Assembly (NCBI RefSeq): GCF_000340215.1
Contig: NW_006921537.1
Location: 3,722,080 to 3,786,079, forward strand
Direction: 5' to 3'
From: Pseudocercospora fijiensis CIRAD86
Lineage: Eukaryota > Ascomycota > Dothideomycetes > Mycosphaerellales > Mycosphaerellaceae
Length of the DNA stretch: 64,000 nt
This document shows positions 33,401 to 44,309 of the stretch, one piece after another. The notes beneath the pieces were generated by a model. The model had not been told where the DNA came from, made no database searches, and saw only the letters and a program-made list of their open reading frames with translations. Each line of letters opens with the position of its first letter. Positions within the stretch are counted from its first letter, which is position 1. The position numbers were made by a program, and so were the translations under genes.

Positions 33401-34570
33401 TATAAAGTGCTTAGATCGGTGCTTCTAGCGCTCTTTAGATATCGAGCGAATTAGCCTAAAGTTGCGCGAATCGAGCTTGCCTACGCTATAGATTGCTATA
33501 AGTGCTTTAGTACGTCTACAAAGTGCGCTATACCCTAGAAGACTTTGCCTACGAATTAAGAGACTAGCATACGTGCAAACAGCTACTAAGCATTAAAGAA
33601 ATAGAGTAACTACGCGGCATTGTTGTCGCCTATAGACTTAAGGCTAGCCGGTAGTATTAGCTGCTTCTTCTCCTCGAGCGCGACGTCCTTATATCGTAGG
33701 TTAAGTAGTAGCAGTATTAACCGAAGGTAGAGCTTTAGCGTATTAACTGTCTCTAGTAGATCTTTAAGGTTAGCGTTAGTAGTTAAAGCAAAGATCGCGC
33801 GAAGTATCGAGTAGTCCGCTCGTAAGATGCCTGTCTCCTAGATCTATAGAGCGAAGGCTAGCTTAGTGTTAGTAATACGAAGAGTTGTGTAGCCCTTCTT
33901 CTAGTTAAGGATCGCTAAGTCGTCGACACTAAACAGGCTACTACTACTACTGCTTAATAATACTGTTTGATTTAGAGGTAGTATTAGACTATACTAGATA
34001 TTCGGGTCGAGCTCTTCGGCTTTATTATATTTAGTACCTAGTACGGCTACGTCCTTACTAAAGAAGCCGTTATCGTCGTCGTCGTCGAGGACAAGATCTT
34101 AGTAGTCTACTAACTAAATCATTTCGGCATTGTCGAGTAGACCTTCGCGGTTAGGCTAGACCTATAAGTTAGCTAATTCGAGGCTTAGCTCGGCCGGCTT
34201 TATCTTAGCGATAGGTATCTTAGTAGGTATAATATCTATGTCGCTGCTATTAGCGCCTTCGATAGTTTCTATAATACCTTCTATATCTAGAATTAGGTCG
34301 TTATCGTCTATACTAGTATCGTAGAGACTACCGAGATTATTAGTATCGTCCTCGCGCGTACGCTTAGTACCTTAAGTAGAATCGGGCTGCTATCTATTAG
34401 ATAGACTAGGCTCTGCTAAGGTTGTCGGCGCCGCTAGTTATTATAGTTCTAGTTGCTTTAGCTTAGGTATCTTCTCCGGCTCTAGCTATTCTAGGTTGCA
34501 GTACGATATTATATCGCAGTCGAGTCGCTTAAAGCTGTAATTAATTAAATAGTTTGAATGCTTTAAGTGT
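30488..34570 (-). pseudogene. tnp2-like giant transposase relic
   Basis: One minus-strand reading, with a single frame change near 32010, can be followed for about 1,350 codons, interrupted almost only by TAG/TAA at Trp/Gln positions. Readable blocks include FIGLPSGAIFPTDFISFIYY (about 33225-33285), VSLPILNFLDSFRLYRN and TSEERNRISNIIPFTLSPYG (about 32570-32710), NARYKFGRQFGIALEVLALA (about 32190-32250), and near the end KKIVIGLPSISGKRVWIVPF (about 30580-30640). The combination matches, from memory of the family, long fungal proteins related to Transposase_tnp2 that are usually annotated as hypothetical. The N-terminus near 34570 is uncertain. It lies inside the inverted termini, as expected for the transposase of that element. 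Confidence 0.6.
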
Positions 34571-35052
34571 TCTTGTTCGAAGTATTATTAGTATAGTAGA
34601 AGCAGAATTTAGAAGTGCGAGTTAGGTGTTTGTAGGCAGGCGCTTATAGCAAGGCAGGCGTAGGTACCCGTATACGCGCTACGCGATAAACACTGCATAT
34701 ATACGCGTTCTTTATATAGTAGCGTAAGTGAATTAAGTATAGAGCCGTAATTTAGACTTCCTATACACTTTGCGGCGCTATATAGTAGTTAGGCTAGGTT
34801 GTTCTCGTAGTACATCTATCTTTCGACTCGATATCGCTACGTAGGTCTTAATAGCAATAGAAGTCTTTCTATATTTAGTTAGCGAGGTATAAGACTAGAT
34901 CCTAGTTATTAGTCTAAGAAGTTATACATTAATAATAATATATATAAAATATTAAGTAGCAGAGCAGCAAAGCAAGCAAGCAAGCAGCGCCTATAGCGTA
35001 TATAGCGCAGACTAGCGCAGATAATAGTATAAATATAAAAATAAAGAAACAA

Positions 35053-35370
35053 CTACTCCTCGTCGTCGCTACCGAAGTTAAAGCCGTCCTCGTCGGCGTC
35101 CGCGAGGGCCTTAGCGATATCTTTAGTCTATACGGATATAATTTGCAGTATGCTTAGACTTCTAGCTACGATATAACCTTTAATAGATTGTATTACTCTA
35201 CGTACCTTTCGACCGCGATTACCGACCTGCTTTATCGGAGGAATGCTATAGAATATTAGTATTGCTACCTAGTAGTAAGGATTCGTAAAAGCTATGCTAT
35301 AGTATACGTAAACTCGAAGTGCTCGCGGGTAAGCGTATCCTAACTGTTACTTATTCTATATATATATTAG
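35053..35370 (-). pseudogene. Unidentified eroded frame with acidic C-terminus
   Basis: The minus strand reads RALRVYVYYSIAFTNPYY, then TAG, then VAILIFYSIPPIKQVGNRGR, KVRRVIQSIKGYIVARSLSI, then after another TAG TKDIAKALADADEDGFNFGS and DDEE, with a stop at 35053. The two in-frame TAGs sit where Trp would fit. The acidic Asp/Glu end is a natural protein C-terminus. I do not recognise the family. It may be an accessory protein of the surrounding element or cargo. Its upstream part beyond 35370 could not be followed. Confidence 0.45.
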
Positions 35371-37504
35371 CATATACGAGTAGAACGAGTAGTACGAAGT
35401 CGATTATTAAAGGTTGATTAGATCGGTAATTATAGTATAGATATTAAGGCATACGGAGGTCTCGGAGGTACTAAGAGTGCTGTATATTTAAGATTGGATT
35501 AAAGGATAGACTTACGGCTACGCGTCGTACTTCTAGAGCATCTTAGTATACGTAGTCTCGTACGTCTATAATATACATTAGCATTATAAGCATTATAGAT
35601 ATAACGACCTTACGATACTGATCTCACTAAGAGCTCTGTCTGCCTTAATATAGACAATAGTTATAGCTATTAAGCGAGAATAGAGCCCTAATAGATATTA
35701 GTATACTATAAATAAGCAACAATAGAGCGAGGACAGTATAGCATATTATATAGGAGTAGTACTTCTTACCTCGAGACTTCGAGGACTTGTAGTCTAGATA
35801 GTCCTTTAAGTAGTAGTATCTGCGATATATAGATTAGTATACCTATGCTAAACAGTATAAGATAAAGCACTAATATAGTAAAGAACTTATTCTCGTAGAA
35901 GTTCGTTACAAAGAAAGCTTAAACCTAACCATTTAATATAGTTAGGAGGGCAGGAGTCTCCTTTACCTCTAGCTTAGCCTGATCCTATTAAATTATTAGT
36001 ATATACTATCAATTATAAGCTATTAGCAAAAGCATAGCTCTTAGGTAGGTAAATATTCGAGTTTGTAGAGTTAAAGTAGACGCAGAATAGCAAAATTATA
36101 AGCATTATAAATGAATATAAGCATTATAATGAACTATAAGCATAATAAATGAACTATAAAGATCAAAATAACCTATTAGGTAGCTTAAAATTATAAGATT
36201 CGGGTTCAAAATGAACTATCTTAGAACTCTAAGACCTAAAGCTAAAAGGGGTTAGAGGAGGGCAAAAAGAATAGGCATATAGTAAATAAATGATAACTTA
36301 CTCGTACTCTTATAGTAACCTTGTTTTTAAAGGTTCGCATATCGAGAAATTTGTTCCGTACCTATATATAGTATAGTATAGTAGTAGAAAACTCGGGGCC
36401 GTAAACTCGTATAATTACATCGTGTTTAAATTTATATAAAGCATAAAGGAAGTGTATAACATTTCGCTCGTAATACAGTTTTGCTATATTCTCCGTATCT
36501 TGTTTATAGATAGTCTTTTTATTCGAAGAGGGTTTAGGATAGGACTAGGGTAAAACGCGCTTTACGACATTCTTAGGATTAGCTAGCTAACGAAGCTAAG
36601 CTCGTAGAGTCTATTATATGTTAGTATACAATGCAGTACTAAACTACTATACTATATGCCTATTTAATGAAAGAGACTAGTATTCTATATCATTTGTACT
36701 ATATAGTAGTGCTGCTAAAGGATATAGTTATATCTGCTGTGCTCCCGGTAGTAGTATTGAAATAGCTAGATCTAAAAGTCCTGAAAATCGTGCTTTATAA
36801 TCGGCTTACTATATGCTATATACTATATACTTTAAGCATCGGCTTTATATTTCGCTTGCTATATGCTTTAGGCTTCGGCTTTATAATCGAATGCTATATG
36901 CTATATCGTGTCTTATGCTTCAAATTGCTATAAATGTTATAGTCTTAATACTTAAGTAGTTGCTAACTAAGTACTTCGTAGATGAGAATGCTAAGATATT
37001 AATATATATACTACTACGATTAGATATATGCTAATAAACGAAAGTGCTAAGCATACTAACAATTGCTAAATAAATGCTTACTAAAACTATACGATATATA
37101 CTAATAAGATCTTGCTACTATTAAAGCCTTATAAGATGTATATTTAAAGCTATCGAAGTTGAAGTCGAAGTATTTCGTAAAGCAGATATTAAAGTAGGTA
37201 TTAAAGCAGAATAGATCGTAGAGTAAATAGTAGTATATGTCGTAAGATTCTACCTCTTATAGTCTTTCTAGGCTTTAAGAAGTAGAATATAAGGAAATAG
37301 GGATTAGTTCTCGGATATTGTACAATATACGAGGTCAGTTAGTACAGGTATATTAATACGTTAAAGGTCTCGAAAGCGATTGCGATTACTATATAAAAAA
37401 TTGACTTTACTAGTAGCAACGGCGGTAGTAAGTAAATAAATAGGTAGGGAGCAAATAGAGGAACATTCGTACGTAAAGTGTATATACGGACGCACCTCCG
37501 CGGA
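35371..37504. other. RIP-altered interior of element, no gene recognised
   Basis: TpA-rich DNA with short local repeats such as CTATATGCTATAT and GGCTTCGGCTTTATAATCG near 36790-36910. No motif or frame was followed with confidence. Confidence 0.5.
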
Positions 37505-37750
37505 CTTCTAGCGCTTCTATTAGCCGGAACGCTTCCTAACCCTAAGGAACGGTTCGTATACTAGAACGCTTCGCCTATATAATAATATATCGCCGAGTAT
37601 AGTACTAACATCGTTCAAATCGATATACTATACCGATATACACTAGTTCTACAAGGCGTACAGTTTATCCCTTCTAAACGGTGCTGTTATAGCTCTTTTC
37701 CGGACAACTGTAATACCGCGGTTCCGAGAGACCCTATACCCGCGCTAAGG
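37505..37750. repeat. Right terminal inverted repeat (degenerate)
   Basis: Inverted counterpart of 29745-29965; ends CGCGCTAAGG at the exact border with normal DNA. Confidence 0.6.
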
Positions 37751-37911
37751 CTTGAAACCAGACCCTGAGTTTCAGCTCCAGCCCAGCCACAGCCACGCAT
37801 CAGCTGCTTTGCGCATGCGCGACTCCTCCTCCTTATGCACTCTCTTCCTCACTAAAACACCCCCCCTTCACACCAACCACCCACCCACCACCTTGCGCTG
37901 CGCCCACCACC

Positions 37912-38169
37912 ATGGCAAAAGCAACCAGCCTCTTCCCCCTCATAATCCTCTTCGGAGTCCTCGGAATCCTAGCCTTCCTCGGCTACCAAATCTACCTGTG
38001 GAGCAACGAACTCGCAGACCGCGGGTCAAAACACATGGAGAAAAAACACATGTCTTTCACCAAAGATGGGGGGTTGCGGGTTAGTGTGAAAGAACAAGGA
38101 GATGAGAAGTTGGGGGATAAGACGCAGAAGTATGTCGACATCAAGTTTGAATTTGTTGCGCTGCGCTGA
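37912..38169 (+). CDS. Small single-pass membrane protein, 85 residues
   Basis: Single exon with a strong start context (CACCATGGC). Residues 7-28 (LFPLIILFGVLGILAFLGYQ) form one membrane helix, followed by a Lys/Asp-rich soluble part (SKHMEKKHMSF, KLGDKTQKYVDIKFEFVAL). The hydrophobic start may be a signal anchor, with the polar tail on one side of an endomembrane. I do not know a function; size and codon use suggest a genuine gene. It begins only 161 bases after the inverted terminus of the RIP-eroded transposon, so its promoter must be very short or include the element end. Confidence 0.7.
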   Translation: MAKATSLFPLIILFGVLGILAFLGYQIYLWSNELADRGSKHMEKKHMSFTKDGGLRVSVKEQGDEKLGDKTQKYVDIKFEFVALR

Positions 38170-39118
38170 GGTTTTGCTGACGCGTGGATGTTAGTGTGAT
38201 TGTGAATGCGTGGAACAATGCCGAACTCCCGAATTATAAGAGTAGACTTGGGTGGAATAGTACGCAGGGTGGACGAAAAACTGGTGAGCAGTGATTGTTA
38301 TACTGGGTTCGTTTGCTGCGGGTATGATGACTGCGACTGCGATACCGGCTGAGAATCGAGAGGGCGCCTGGAGCTTGGTCGTAGGAAGAACAAGATGAGA
38401 CATGAAGGATATGGATATTTGCTTAGTAGCGGAATTGCACGTGGACGACGAAGACGACAACGGACGACACGGTTGGCTACAGCCACAATTCCCACCAATA
38501 GCCCGGCGGTATGATGATCGAGATGCAAATTCGGCGAAAAGAGATACTGTAGTGCCTTATGCTATGCATAAAAGCGACCTCGGCTTTTCCGAGTGTCCCA
38601 AAGTTCGATCAACCAAACGCTCTCGACATGAAGGTTACGCCAACGCTATGATATGCATGAATTTAGCGTTACTTACTTACTTATACGAGGAAACGAGAAA
38701 TCATGTGCGCCTTCTAAATTTGCCAAGTTTGTGTTGCGAGAACGGAAAGCGCGATCGGTCAGTGTTTCATTTAGCGATGTAAGTAGAAAGTCACGGAGAT
38801 GGCAAACCGTGAGAATCGACGATACTGGACCACTCAAGCTTCTTCATCTTCCGATCAGCTACTGGCTGCTTCAGCTAGATTGATAGCGATTACCCGAAAC
38901 ATTAAACAGAATACACAGTTCCCCATCAGCGATTTGCTCCAAAATGCTCCCCGGCTTCCTTTAGCCGTCCGTCTATGCAATTGCCGTGACAATAGTAGTA
39001 ACGGCACACATCGTAAACATAATCATAGGCGAGCAAACCTCCGCTCTGCCTGCGCCATGCCCCATGCCCCATATCGCTACATGAAAACACCAAAATGATT
39101 GACCCTGACTTGACGGAC
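38170..39118. other. Intergenic region, nothing recognised
   Basis: Contains overlapping frames of 75-125 codons on both strands without family character. It includes the 3' regions of two convergent genes. Confidence 0.4.
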
Positions 39119-40450
39119 TCATACAAAGTTCTGCTTGAAAGTGGTCTTGTCGAGGTTTCGTATCGTCTGCACGTCTCTGCTAGCTTCGAATCCGAGCTTA
39201 GAGGTTGGAATGTCGTGAAGTGCGGCGCGAGCGGTGCCACCTGGACTTCTACTACTGGTCCTCTGCGGTGGACCACCGTCTCCAGAGCCGTTGAGCATGG
39301 CAGATATGCTAGGGATAGTTTGACCAGAAGAAACAGGAGCGGGTGCGCCAGCGGTAGCTTGCGATACGCCTGCCTTGGGTGACGAGGGCTTATCCTCTGA
39401 CTTATTCGCGTCCGACCCGGCAGGTGTTGGCTGCTGCGCTTGCTGTTGAGACTGCTCTGTGGTTGGCAGCTTCTGCTCGTACTTTGACTGCTGTGCTGCA
39501 GGGTAAGGAGGGGCTTGCAGCGGCGGGGGTTGGTATCCAGCATAGGCATTGGAGTTGTAAGTTGGTGGCGGTGGTGGATAGCTGCCGGAGTAGCTGTGAT
39601 GGGGTTGGTGGTATGGACCAGGCGGTGGAGGTGGCAGTGCAGTATTGCCCATCGGTGGCGGCGGGCGGTCGAAAGCAGTCATGCCAGGAGGTGCGCCGTA
39701 CGAAGTGGGTGGTGGTGGATAGTGCATTCCTGGGTAGGCAGCGTGCGGATGCTGGTAGTATGGAGAGTACGCGTGATGTGGTGGAGGCGTGTGCATGGGG
39801 CTCGGTGGCGCCCAGTGCGGGTAATATGGTCGTCCATATGGTGGTTGGTGTGGTGCGTGAGTGTAGCCAGGAGAGCCCATTGGGCCTTGTGTCACAGCTG
39901 GAATATTGCTCTGCTCGTGGACAGTCGAGTCAGGATACATGCCCTTCTCAGGCCTGATATGTCGGAGTTGCGGGTCACTTGATGGCTGCATGAGTCCACT
40001 GGCTGCAGTAGACGAGCGCGAGAAGTAGCTGATCAGATGAAGATGCTGGCCTTGATTGGTGGTGATGGAGAAAGACTGCTTCATAAGACCGTCAGGCTTG
40101 TAGCGATAGCCATCAGGGCCACCGTCACTGTCGCCTTCACCACCAATGCCATCGCGGTTGGAAGCGTTCTTGTCGAAAGTTGAGCCACCACGCTTGCCCT
40201 CCATTTCGCGGTAAGTCAAGAAGCTGCCCGAGACTCGACTTGCGCTCCAGGACTTGCCGTCAGTCCATCGTCGCATGCCAGCTTCGCGCTCGTCCCACAC
40301 GAAGACAGATCCAGATTTTATTGACTGCCGTTCCTTTTCGGAAAGTCGACGCTGCACACGAGGAAGTAATCCGATGCGACACGCTTCGAACAGAATGATG
40401 GCATCGGCAGGCGTTCGCACATGGCCATGATACGTCTCCATTCCGTTCAT
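39119..40450 (-). CDS. Gti1/Pac2 family (WOPR) transcription regulator
   Basis: Single exon, 443 residues. WOPR proteins bind DNA and control morphology, conidiation and virulence traits in fungi. WOPRa is at residues 4-92 (METYHGHVRTPADAIILFEA, GLLPRVQRRLSEKERQSI, WDEREAGMRRWTDGKSWSAS, SGSFLTYREME), and WOPRb about 117-147 (YRYKPDGLMKQSFSI, QHLHLISYFSR). The T-Y-H-G-H-V-R and LSEKERQ wording fits the Gti1/Pac2 branch rather than the Wor1/Ryp1/Sge1 branch. Residues about 190-360 are a low-complexity Pro/Tyr/His/Gln-rich tail; a short conserved-looking end (TIRNLDKTTFKQNFV) closes the protein. The start M-N-G-M-E-T-Y is the first ATG of the frame. The upstream 3.7 kb hold no clear gene. Confidence 0.93.
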   Translation of the reverse strand: MNGMETYHGHVRTPADAIILFEACRIGLLPRVQRRLSEKERQSIKSGSVFVWDEREAGMRRWTDGKSWSASRVSGSFLTYREMEGKRGGSTFDKNASNRDGIGGEGDSDGGPDGYRYKPDGLMKQSFSITTNQGQHLHLISYFSRSSTAASGLMQPSSDPQLRHIRPEKGMYPDSTVHEQSNIPAVTQGPMGSPGYTHAPHQPPYGRPYYPHWAPPSPMHTPPPHHAYSPYYQHPHAAYPGMHYPPPPTSYGAPPGMTAFDRPPPPMGNTALPPPPPGPYHQPHHSYSGSYPPPPPTYNSNAYAGYQPPPLQAPPYPAAQQSKYEQKLPTTEQSQQQAQQPTPAGSDANKSEDKPSSPKAGVSQATAGAPAPVSSGQTIPSISAMLNGSGDGGPPQRTSSRSPGGTARAALHDIPTSKLGFEASRDVQTIRNLDKTTFKQNFV

Positions 40451-43400
40451 GACTGCAGCAAAGACCTCAGAGGTCTTGCCGAGACGTTATTGCAAGGTGG
40501 TATCTGAAGGCCTGTTAGCGCTGGTTGGCCACCGGCGGCAAGGTGACGCACCTCGAAAATTGACTGACAAACGGGGATTTGCTCCCGAGTGGAGTGAATA
40601 GAAGCAAACGTCTGGCTTCAAGCTTCGCCGTTCCTTGCAGCGCAATAATTCTGTCCGAAGGGGCAGCAGGCGGAAAAGAGAGTGGAAGGAAAGGCAGAGG
40701 CAGAGTTGGAAAAGAGTAAGCGCAAGTTGTGCAAGGGTAGGAGTCAGTTTTCGCGAGGGCTGGGCCCCACTTTCCAAGTAAGCTTGTATTCACTTTTAAT
40801 CTAGCGCCCTTTAGCTCATCAGTTTCAGGCGATCGTGGCTTGGCAAAAGTCTTGTCCGCCTAGACATGCCGTGATTCCAATCTCCCTGGCATCGCACAAG
40901 AATCACGACGGAAATGCCAGTCATACGGCAGCTGTTTATCATGCCTCATTCCGGGTGCTTTTGACGGCATTTGCATTGCCCTCTGGCTTGCCCATCTATT
41001 GCATGCTCCTTCACCATGAACCATGTCCTTCGCACTGCTCGCCGCGGCGATCGCTTGGCTAAGCGACGGCACATGCGTCACCAAGCAAGCCAGCGGCACC
41101 ATGTGGGCGATTGGACGGCGCCGATAGACACGGAGTCTTGTGCGCTCTTGTGCATTCTTGGCCCGGCTGGACACGTTTTTGGCGTATTGAAGGTTCGTTG
41201 TGGCGCAAACCGATCTGTCTGGGCGTTCGCGAAGCGATAACTCCTCTCGCACCACGCCTTCTTCCTCTGGGTCTGGACGATCTCGCCACTAGCTTAGCCA
41301 TCGAACTGGACTCCCTTACGAGCTTGATGCGAGATTGGCTGGCCGCCGAAAGAGCAGAATACGAAACAGAGTAGAGGGACTCTGGTTGATCCGGTCTGTC
41401 GACCATGGTTCATCAGTGTGTTGCCGAGAAAATGGCATAATCATGTTCAGTCCGACGAGCCAAAACCATACCTTAATCCTTAAAACCCGCCAAGAGCAAC
41501 TAGAACTGCCAAGGGGCAGGGTGGGATGCCAGGTTCAGAGACCAATCGTGCTGTGACCAGCTGTACAGAGTCAGCGCTGTATACCTCGGACAGCACGGCG
41601 AACGGCGTTCAAACAGATGTGATCATCGGTCGAAGGATGCGATATCTCAAGCCTTTGTATCCTGCTCTCAAGTGGTATGCACCTCGTGTGTTGAAGCAAG
41701 CTGTCCTTCATTCACTTGTTCCGCCCCCGGAACATCCAAAATACGCCATCGTGGTTCCAAGAACGCCACGCCTCGTTTGCACATTAATCCCAGCTTTTCT
41801 GGTGCGATGCACAAGGCAGGGTGTACGACACACCGTATTTCGAGCGGATATATCGCCGTGCTCTTCGTAAGCCACGTCAGCTGCTCCACCGAGTTTTTCG
41901 TTCCCTCAGGTCGGCCTTTTTCATCGCTGCGCAAAACAAAGACCATGGGACGAAGGAGCCAAGAAGTTGGGAAGTCTGTAAAAAGGTGGCACCACCAGCA
42001 GATCACTGGAAATGCGGCCAACGACAATTCCTCCTTTCAGTAGGCACCTGCTGTTCAATAATGTCTGACTTGACATGATCATCATCAAGCTGTGCCGCAT
42101 CGCTTCGCTTCCAAAGACGACCGTAGTGCCCGTGCCCACGTGTTGTGGCTGCCCTAATGACAAGCTGGGCCGTCCACAATGCCAACGATTCGCTACGATA
42201 AGAAACCAAGCAGAATCAAGCTTGAAAATAGCTCTCCAACCTAAACTCTAGGCCCTCGACACCGCAAAAGCTTAGCCTGACCGTTCCCACTCGATGACTT
42301 TTCTTTTTTCCAAGGCTTGCCCTGCCCCAGCTGATTGATGATTCATTTTCGACCAAGAAAAGCACAATTAGACGAAAAAAAGTATTGGCAGCCAAGCCCT
42401 TTCGCTCGCGTGGTGGACTTGGTCTTGTTAGTTCTTGGAAAAGTCTTGGTGTGTCTCAGCAAGCGGCTGGCCGGCTGCCGCTTGCTCAAGGTTTTCTGTT
42501 TTTCGCGAGCTTTCGCGAAGGAGTTCGCATCCTCCGGTGCGTGCATATTCCTTATATGCAGAAGGATGAGATCAGCATAAATTGCAGTTTCGCTGATGAT
42601 GACTGTAGTCGATCTTCATAGAGAGGAGTATTTCGGGTTTCACCCTCTTGTCTTCCCCCCGGATCAAGGCCTGTCGTTCTCGCTAATTTTTCGGGCAAGA
42701 GTTTGACGACCTTGTCGAGCTTACAAAACACCCTGTATCGAAGCTGCCGAGCATGTCAGCCGATCTGACTTGGCTTGGAACTAGGGTATAGGGTCCTTTC
42801 TGCCAGTAGCATCGCATTCTCTACTGAATCAACGACTGTACATGTACAGTACTTTGAGATTCGTGCAAGCACCCGAAGCGATGGCTTGCAGACCTCGTGG
42901 CAGCCATTGGATTGCATCTACTGTCAAATCTCTCACGAACATAGACTCGAGAGTGTTTACGCATCAGCTTACGCAGACGCATGGTGTTATCGCATCGTCT
43001 GGCTATTATCACCCTGTGTTGGAGATGCGATCGGCTCTTCGGCATGGAGTGGTCTGGCCAGCAGCCATGCGGCACAGAGTAGCGGCAAGGAAGCAAACAT
43101 GAGACGGCATCTTCAACTCATGCGAGAGGGCTTTTTGCAGATCAGGAGGAGTGCTGTTGATTTGCTTACGTGACTGCCACCGAGTCGTGTACCACTGGCG
43201 ATCAAGTGAAGACTGTTGATGCACAGATTGATGGAATAATAACCTTTGCAATTGCCGCAGCAGACATCTCAAGCATCCCTATCGTCATCGCAAGATCTTT
43301 GGCAGCAAAGAAGTCATCACCAGATCACAGACCTGGCTGACTCTGTCGTTCTTACACTCGACAATGAAAGACAGCGCCTGGGATTTGCTGGGTGGCAGTC

Positions 43401-44138
43401 TTCCTAGGCCTATTTCTCCTGGTGTCTCGTCCTGACTGAGAGCGGACCCAAGACCGACGTGCCAAGCCGTTTGACGTTTTGCTGACTATTGCTTCAATGT
43501 AGCAAGTATGGATGCTGGAGCGGCACAAGCAATCGTTGTCCCGTCGAGTGTAGGAACGATCGTCAACCAATACGGATTTTACCTCGTCTTTCGCGGCCAA
43601 GACATTCCAAGCACTGCTGAGAAGAATCTTGCGACTTCATTGTGGAGGAAGTTGTTGGCAGTGAAAGCGCTCAGTATTCGGCGAGAGAGGCGAGGAGTTC
43701 TGATTTCTTGCAAGAGTTGGGGCGCGCGGTGGAGAAGGCTAGCAAGACCGGCGGAACATCGAGACGTTCAGCGACATGGAGCTCGGTGTATAGCCCCTTC
43801 CATAGTATCAGATGTTGCTCAGAGATTTGCTGCTGTCGCTCTCCACCTCTTTCCGCATGTCTCCTGCAATTGTACGATATGGCTCTGAAAGCACATCATA
43901 TCCATTGCCTGCTATTTTACTCCCATGGCGTAGATTGTCACCCCCTCAATGCTGTGCGACGTTGCTCTTCCAAGAATCCCGCAGCCAAGCCACGTTTTGC
44001 TTGATGTTGTTCCAAGACTTCCAATCCGCCGACTGACCACGCCGCTGACTCTCTCACCACCCGAGCATTGACACCTTTCTTGCCGAACACGTAGCATGCA
44101 ATTCTTGATGCTACATTGCACAACACATATCCGCCGTG
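40451..44138. other. 3.7-kb region without a convincing gene
   Basis: Normal composition. Near 42950-43890 (plus strand) several short frames have coding-like stretches in shifting phases (LWQQRSHHQITDLADSVVLT near 43300; GTIVNQYGFYLVFRGQDIPS near 43560; EEVVGSESAQYSAREARSSD in the next frame near 43645), which could be a decayed gene. The rest is probably the long regulatory or leader region of the WOPR gene (minus) and of the BRE4-like gene (plus). Confidence 0.4.
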
Positions 44139-44309
44139 ATGGCCCCGGTCGCAGATGGCGAGGGCCGCGAAGCTAGCAGGAGATCAAGGTTTGGGAGAAA
44201 GGTAGGGATCCTGCAACAATCCCTGAACCTCAAAGCCAGCATAGCAACAGCAATGCCATCATCATCAGCACGAGCAGCAAACAAGCAATACCTCATGGCG
44301 CGCCGATGA
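44139..44309 (+). other. Upstream open reading frame overlapping BRE4-like start
   Basis: ATG 44139 in a good context (GTGATGGCC) opens 56 codons whose TGA (44307-44309) overlaps the ATGATG start of the next gene. The peptide is basic (SRRSRFGRK) and Ser/Ala-rich. It could act as an inhibitory upstream frame or, with an unseen splice, be part of the N-terminus. Confidence 0.4.

Larger units (their letters stand above)
29745..37750 (-). mobile_element. RIP-eroded 8-kb DNA transposon with long inverted termini
   Basis: The left end begins CCTTAGCGCG (29745-29754) and the right end finishes CGCGCTAAGG (37741-37750), its exact reverse complement. Further inside, degenerate matches continue for more than 200 bp (left GAACCGTTC...GAAGCGTTCCGCTAATA near 29927-29950; reverse complement of right near 37522-37560 has GAACCGTTC...GAAGCGTTCCGGCTAATA). 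The right terminus coincides with the sudden return to normal composition. Inside are a large tnp2-like transposase relic and a second frame, both on the minus strand. No target duplication was evident. The ends were found by eye and may be off by some bases. Confidence 0.65.

Noticed and set aside
35053..35370. hAT-type transposase dimerisation domain
   Set aside because: The SIPP segment is superficially similar to hAT C-termini, but the rest does not follow the hAT pattern, so the frame is left unnamed.
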